NCBI GenBank assembly: GCA_037957365.1
Contig: JARHVA010006311.1
Coordinates: 248,001 to 312,000 of the forward strand
DNA: 64,000 nt
From: Torreya grandis
Lineage: Eukaryota; Streptophyta; Pinopsida; Cupressales; Taxaceae
Direction of reading: 5' to 3'
A program made the translations under genes and the position numbers. Within the stretch, counting starts at the first letter, position 1, and every line of letters begins with the position of its first letter. The notes below the pieces were generated by a model. The model ran no database searches. It worked only from the letters and a program-made list of their open reading frames with translations, and was not told where the DNA came from. Of the stretch, positions 58,492 to 64,000 are shown piece by piece.

Positions 58492-60648
58492 TTATGGTCG
58501 AGGAGTAGGAAAGGTTGGGTCTTCCATGGGCAGCAAGAAGGAAGATGGTGAAACTGGCGGTGCTGGTAAGGTCGAGGCGTCCTCTAAAATGAGAGAAGTT
58601 GAGGGAGAACTAGCCGGTGAAAGAGGTTCGTCCACATGTGATGGACTGATGGATGAACTCACCTCTTGGGGTTGGTTAGAAATGAGGGGCGAGATCGTAT
58701 TGACTGTTCGAATATTATGTTCATGGGTATTGTCAGTCAAGGTCTGGACGTTGTTTTGGGTTGGTGGATGATTAGGGAACGGTTGTTTGAAGATATCGAT
58801 ACCCTGATTAGGAGGGGCGTTAGGATTGTCGAGGATGAGGTCACCCTTTTCCAACATGTCTTGGACTATGTTTTTAAGGGTTTCACAGTTGCCCGTGTCA
58901 TGACCTTTAACACGGTGGTAGTTACAGAAGTCATTTTCCCTATACCACGCAGGGATGGCGCGTGAGGGATCAAATTGTGGTGGAGGTCAGATCTGAGTGA
59001 GATTGATGGCCCCTTGTTTGACGAGTTTTTCCAGCACAGACGCGTATGATTCTCCAAGTGGAGTAAACTGTCGCTGTATGTATCTCTGCTGAAATTGACG
59101 AGTGGCGCTCATAGATGTGGATGGTTCAGATTGATTAGTTGAAGGTGAAGAGGAAGAAGATCTAACAACCACAGCATTTGCTGAAGCTTTAGATTTAGAA
59201 TTGGATGAGGAAGGCTTAGAAGAGGGGTCATTGGTTTTGGAGTTGGGATTCTTACTCCGCAACTTGACTTTATTCTCCTCAACGGCACGTAACTCAAGTT
59301 TACGAGCCATCGTGAAGGCTTCGTCAAAAGTGCGGAAGGTTTGAACCCTCAAGGTAGAAGAAATATGTTTAGCGTAGGCTTGAGAGAAAAGTTCAATAAG
59401 CTCAGGCTAAGGTAAGGAAAATGAAAGTTGATTGATAAGGCCCCTCCACCGAGCGACGAAATCAGCAATGGATTTATCCTCGAACTGGCAGATAGAATAG
59501 AGGTCTGCGATGGAGACCTTCTTGGTGATATTGATGGAGCAATGATCGAGGAAGAGCTGAGCCAACTGAGTGAACATGAAGATGGAATGGCTGGGAAGAG
59601 AGCTGTACCAGTCAAGTGCAGCACCCGAGAGAGACATGGGAAACGTGCGTAAGAGTAATGCATCGTCATGGGCGATAAGGTAACAGGCGTGTCTGAATGC
59701 CCGTAAATGTTGTTGTGGGTCTTCCTTGCTCTGGAAATGAGAAAACTTAGGAAGTTCCCACTGGCTGGGATATGGTCTGATGGGGACAGAAGGATGGATG
59801 GGCTCGTTGTAGATTTGTTCGTACGAGAGAGTATTGCGCGAGCCGGTAACAGAGGTCTCTAGGTTGGACATTTTATCCATCAGCATCTTGATAATATCTA
59901 CTGACGGATTGGCAAGTGGAGTGCCTCCTAGATTGTAAGGCGCTTGAAAGAGGCTGGAAGAGGTATACGACGTAGTCGGTTGTACCAATAAGTGCGCAAC
60001 GTACGGATGACTAGTCGTAGGGACAGAAGAAGTGACTAAAGATGGTTGGATGGAAGACATGGCTAGGTTTGATGTGGTCATGGGAGGTTGACTAGAGGTA
60101 ACATGGGCCAATGGATGGGTAGCCACCCTAGTGTTGATAGGAGTAAGGGTAGGCGGAATGGAGACGACCAAGTTTTGAAAGGAGGTAGAAAGTGGTTGAG
60201 TGGGTTGAGATTGATTGGGGGCCGAAACCCCGGTGAAAGTGGGCCCAACGATGGAAGGAGAAGCCACACTTGGATGGTTGGTAAAAGGTTGGTCATTGTT
60301 TGAGGTAACAGCCTGGGTATCTAAGGGTTGGACTACGGACACCGTTGATACGGCCGCAGTTTCTAGGAGAGAAGTCGGCATTCCATAGATTGGATTGCCC
60401 GAGGAGTCTCGCGTTCGGCTATTCACGAGATAGTATTGCAAGGCTGCGGTATTGAGGTCCAAGAATTGTGCGAAATCTTGGTCCCCTTCTGGGATAATAG
60501 GTATTTGGGTCGGAGATGGTCTGGTAGGAGTTCTTTCAGTTTTCGAGTTGAACTCCATTATAGGGTTGGTTGTAGGCGGGGTAGACGGAAGAGGATGATG
60601 CCTCGCGTGATCGACTAGAGCCTTGGCTTGGCTACGAGTTAGAACCAT
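58492..60648 (-). pseudogene. gag of Tat element, broken
   Basis: ATG at 60648 starts MVLTRSQAKALVDHARHHP. A 250-residue Ser/Thr/Pro-rich N-terminal region precedes the Retrotrans_gag capsid domain at about residues 297-420 (QWELPKFSHFQSKEDPQQHL, FPMSLSGAALDWYSSLP, FVARWRGLINQLSF). Stops interrupt at 59407 (TAG), 58987 (TGA) and 58492 (TAA), with homology continuing in the same frame each time. After the second stop comes a first knuckle-like motif CNYHRVKGHDTGNC (about 58926-58885). Gag forms the virus-like particle. The ATG is the first in a long open frame and fits Tat gags, which often begin near MVxTRSQ. Confidence 0.92.
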
Positions 60649-61440
60649 TCAAGGCAAGGAAGAATGTCCTCACAAGCTCAAACAAGCAGATAAGAACCAA
60701 AAAGATGAAGACACAAGCAGATCCTAAAACCCTAGAAGTAAATTATTAGGATTATAGTGGCTTATGCCTTAGAATGTGTGTAGAGGAAGATTGGCTTTGT
60801 GAGTCGGGTCCTAGAAGAAGCAGTCTATGGAAGGTTTCGAGTTTTTTTATGGTGCTCAAGAAGTCTGTGTTAGGGTCTGGTATGTGGCCTGGTGCTAAGG
60901 AGCAAGCTCCCCTCACTTCACGATTCTAGTGGTTAGCTGGTTTCGCTTAGCCAAGATATACCTCGCCTAGAGTTTATACTCCGCCAGAGAACGGAGTGGG
61001 CTTCCCCCTTGGTGATGAAATCCAAGTAGGGTCACCAGGACGGGTAAGGTATCCGCTGGGGGATGAAATCCCAGTCGGGCCTTGTCTCAAGTAAGTTAAA
61101 ATGTTTGTTTTGTGCAGGTGGTTTGGTCGTGTAACATCAAGTGATCTAGATTAATTCAATATGCGGTTTAATTACTATGTGTGGTCTAAGAGATGCAGGC
61201 AAACAGAAATGAATGCAAAGTGTTTTAATGCCCAAGTCGAAATGTTTGTTCGTATGAAGACGAATGGAGAAAGAGTCGAAGAATATGAGTTTTAGCTAGT
61301 CTAGAAGTGCAAGAAAGAAATGTTCATTTTAGTTCTGCTTATGATGTCGTTTAAGAAGAGACGAAAGGAGGCGAAAAGGAAGAAACCTAATGCGCCTAAA
61401 TGAACGAAAGAAAGAGAGAAAGAACCCAAGGAGGACCTAG
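60649..61440 (-). other. 5' untranslated leader of Tat element
   Basis: About 0.8 kb between PBS and gag without a long ORF. It contains a diverged repeated phrase (GGTGATGAAATCCAAGTAGGG and GGGGATGAAATCCCAGTCGGG near 61010 and 61060) rich in short inverted motifs, possibly packaging or structure signals. Confidence 0.6.
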
Positions 61441-61459
61441 GGTCCCACCGGGCGTGCCA
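61441..61459 (-). other. tRNA primer-binding site of Tat element
   Basis: Minus strand TGGCACGCCCGGTGGGACC begins three bases (TTC) inside the 5' LTR and starts with TGG, the complement of tRNA CCA ends. I could not assign the tRNA species. Confidence 0.8.
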
Positions 61460-61462
61460 GAA

Positions 61463-62635
61463 TGTTTCTATGCAAAATTGCTTTCTACATTCAAAGAAGA
61501 AATAAGAAATTGAAAGAAAATGGTCAAGGCTAGAAGTACCTGATAAAGTCGAGCACACCGAAATCAGACGTTGGAAGATTCTCCTCTTTGGCTGTGGAGG
61601 AATGACACCTGTGAAAAAGAGACTAAAACACGGAAAGATGTTAGTCAAAGATATGGTGGGTTGTCAGGTGAACGCCTGATCCCGAAAGTACGAAGACTCC
61701 CTAGAAGGATATCAACCCACTGATAAAAAAGTAGAATATTGGACGCAAGTAGATAATAAAAGATAAAATGATAGAAATAAATGACAGAAAATTAAAATGT
61801 GTACCTGATAAGCGGCACTGTTCTACACAATCGCCGGCGTCGGTCTCTGTGGTGCCGGCGTCGGTCTGGGAAGGTGCCGACGTCGGTTGAAGTACCATCG
61901 TCGGTCGGGGAAGTGACCGGCATCGGTCGGGGCAGGTTCTGGACAGAGTTGCAAAAATTCTGGGAGAGTCGGGACAGGGTCTGATAGAATTAAAATAAGG
62001 TTTAGACAGAGTAAGGTCGGGTTTTTGGTCGAGTCTGGGGGTTTGAAGCTTCGGGATGACAGAAATAGTGAACGAAGAATAATCAAGAAGAAATAAAAAT
62101 AAACAAAGAAAATACTTACCTGTCAGAAGCCGTGATGAAAGCCATAGTCGAAGTTGTTGAAGCATCTGTGCAGTGCCGGAGTGAAACGAACGCTGGAGTT
62201 GGTAGATGCTAGAGTCAGTTGATGGATGCTGGAGTTCGGAGAGTCTGTAAATGTTAGAAATCGGAGATCCAGATTGAATGATCGGGTTGATTCTGATGAA
62301 GGCCCGGGGACGGTTTCGAGAGACGGTTCGATAACCGTTTCGGGAAACCGATCGGGAACTGAATGGTAACTGATAACGGATAATGGGATGGTGACCGACG
62401 TCGGCAGGATTGCCGACGTCAGCTGATAAGTGACCGACGTCGGTGACATCGGCCGGGTAAAGACCATCGTCAGTAGATGCACAATGAGAACAGAGTCTAG
62501 CTTTTAGTTCTCTGCTCATTGTTACATGCTGCCAGGGTCAAGGTTGGTGGAACAAGTGATCGACAAGGGTTAAATAAGCGAAGAAGAATAAGACGGGGAA
62601 TGACCAGGGGAGTCGACACGATTTTGGTGTCTACA
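61463..62635 (-). repeat. 5' LTR of Tat element
   Basis: 1173 bp and the transcriptional start region of the element. It carries the same CCGACGTCGG-type clusters as the other LTR (near 61850-61930 and 62393-62450). No unambiguous TATAAA was located on the minus strand. Confidence 0.95.
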
Positions 62636-62640
62636 ATCTT
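62636..62640. other. Target-site duplication, right (ATCTT)
   Basis: Identical to 48969-48973 across the element. Confidence 0.95.
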
Positions 62641-64000
62641 CCATGGATTTTTCACTTAAGCCTTTGATTTGTATTAATTTTCTTAGGTGAGGTTAATTAA
62701 TTTTTCTAAAATTATTTTAAAATTAGTTTCTCACTTAATCAAACTAGTCGAAATGTCAAGTTATTGAGTCATAATTTGACTAGAGTATAATTAGAATAAG
62801 GTTTCAATTACTTATGAAATAATACCCCATTTAGGTCATTGTGGATGCAAAATAACACATGCACATGTCATGTGCTTCTAAATTAAAAGAATTCAATAGT
62901 TCAGAGTATCAAATTGCATTTTCATCATTTTGAATAGAAATGATTTAAGAAAATCTAATAATCACATAAAATTCATTACCCTATTCAGGGATACATTAGC
63001 CTAAATTGGCATTTATATATGATAAGTTTGAACCATTTAGCACACTTTAGTGATTTTGGCCCAAATTGTGTGTTGTTGCAAAATTTTGAGTAAAATTGAC
63101 AATTTCAACACAATGGTGATAAGAATTAGATGTCTATAATTTTTCTCTATTTGAAAAGGCATGGTGACCCATTCAATTGAAGTAACATCTTTTCAAATAA
63201 AAGAGTTTCCAAGTAGAAGTTAGAAGGAAATGGCCCATGATGCCCCCTCGAGAGGATATGCGAGGATGGAAGAGAGGGATGGACACTTAAAAAAAAGAGA
63301 CAGAGAGAAAGTAAACCCTGGATAAGATTATATCCATATGAGCTAATACTTACACATGTTGATTCTTAATGATCAAAATATAATAGGATAGAATGGGCCC
63401 CAAGGTGGGGGGAAGTGGGAAAGATACAATCCTAGAATATAAGCAACACACTTGAACACACCCAAAAAAGGGTGAAAGTTGTACACTTAGGGAATGATTA
63501 ATCCCAAGATAAGTTGCATACTTTAAAATTACCAAAATGAGGGCAAAATATATAGAGCTTGGAATTAGAAAAAACATGAGAGCATTACTCTAGATAAAAG
63601 AAATAATAATGTTCCCCAAGAGAGGTGATTTGTGTTAGGAACTTGGAATACAATTGATTACTTTTATATAAGCAACTAAACATGGAATTGAACCAGAAGT
63701 AATAAGTAACTAGAAATCAAAAAATAGCAAGTAATAGGAGATACAAGAAACAACCAATCTTGTATTAAACTCTTCCATAATACAATGAAGAAATCACACT
63801 CTTCCCACACCTCTTGGGTGTACAATATTTCTGTCTCTCAATCAATTACAATCAACTCAATAACCGAGTTGATATTCCCTTCTCTTCAACAGATCTTCTT
63901 GATCTTGCACCTTGCAGATCTAATTGATCTTGCTTACAACTTAATTACAATACATGCCCCATGGGTCTCTTAAATAGGATCTAAGGCATACAATAATTAG
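62641..64000. other. Right flank, no gene recognised
   Basis: AT-rich DNA with stops in all frames. Open stretches at 63350-63577 (minus) and 63785-63973 (plus) carry no recognisable motif. A direct repetition of GATCTTGC-type words occurs near 63893-63935. Confidence 0.6.

Larger units (their letters stand above)
48974..62635 (-). mobile_element. Tat-lineage Ty3/gypsy LTR retrotransposon, 13.66 kb
   Basis: Complete structure on the minus strand: 5' LTR 61463-62635, PBS, 5' untranslated region, gag, protease, RT, degenerate RNase H, second RNase H, integrase, a 2.1 kb 3' non-coding region, PPT and 3' LTR 48974-50169. It is flanked by a perfect 5-bp duplication. The extra RNase H between RT-RNase H and integrase, and the absence of a chromodomain after integrase, place it in the Tat (Ogre/Retand-like) clade of non-chromoviruses. 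The gag-protease part is one frame; the RT-integrase part is another after a homopolymer slip at 55831-55840. Six in-frame stops make it non-functional as it stands. LTR divergence of about 3%, all transitions, indicates a fairly recent but methylation-decayed insertion. Confidence 0.95.

Noticed and set aside
1..64000. tRNA, rRNA or other structural RNA genes
   Set aside because: No tRNA-like A/B boxes with cloverleaf and no rRNA-like conserved sequence were recognised on reading; a tRNAscan/Infernal run would be decisive.

Overview
This window looks like gene-poor, repeat-dominated nuclear DNA from a plant with a large genome, possibly a gymnosperm. The grounds are plant-type Ty3/gypsy retrotransposons (one Tat-lineage element with a second RNase H), plant-type L1 LINE remnants, long AT-rich stretches, and heavy C-to-T decay of the kind expected from methylated transposon DNA. 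The species cannot be fixed from the sequence. I found no intact host gene. Every convincing coding signal is a mobile element or a broken fragment of a gene-like sequence.

Layout. 1-8071 and 24984-37149 are two direct copies of one composite block about 25 kb apart. Each holds an AT-rich segment, a dead L1-type LINE (minus strand), a short degenerate tandem repeat and a dead gag-protease region (minus strand). The second copy has also received a nested 3.9 kb LTR element (31785-35717) that encodes only Gag and protease and has lost pol. Between the copies (8072-24983) lie two members of a dispersed repeat, a broken Pif1-type helicase fragment (10560-11106), an inverted duplication of a coding fragment (12627-13670), a degenerate minisatellite, a CpG-retaining patch (19905-20530) and a broken RPA1-like gene (21981-23366).

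37432-48968 holds a decayed DDE-transposase-like gene (about 41850-43480), a 557-bp tandem duplication, several degenerate tandem repeats, an unusual palindromic repeat array (47040-47260) and a dead Ty3/gypsy RT/RNase H fragment.

48974-62635 is a complete 13.66 kb Tat-type LTR retrotransposon on the minus strand. It has a perfect 5-bp target-site duplication (ATCTT), PBS, PPT, gag, protease, RT, degenerate RNase H, second RNase H and integrase. It is recently dead: six in-frame stops and one homopolymer frameshift. By eye, all of the roughly 36 substitutions between its LTRs are transitions. 62641-64000 is flanking DNA with no recognised gene.

The parts do not form a pathway. They record successive insertion, duplication and methylation-linked decay. 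The order that can be read is: LINE and gag-protease decay, then block duplication, then insertion of the gag-protease-only element into copy 2. The Tat insertion is independent of that series and comparatively young. The best candidates for something less described are the gag-protease-only element, the shared CCGACGTCGG motif clusters in two unrelated LTRs, the doubled zinc-knuckle Gag, the palindromic array, the hairpin-forming coding duplication and the DDE-type relic.
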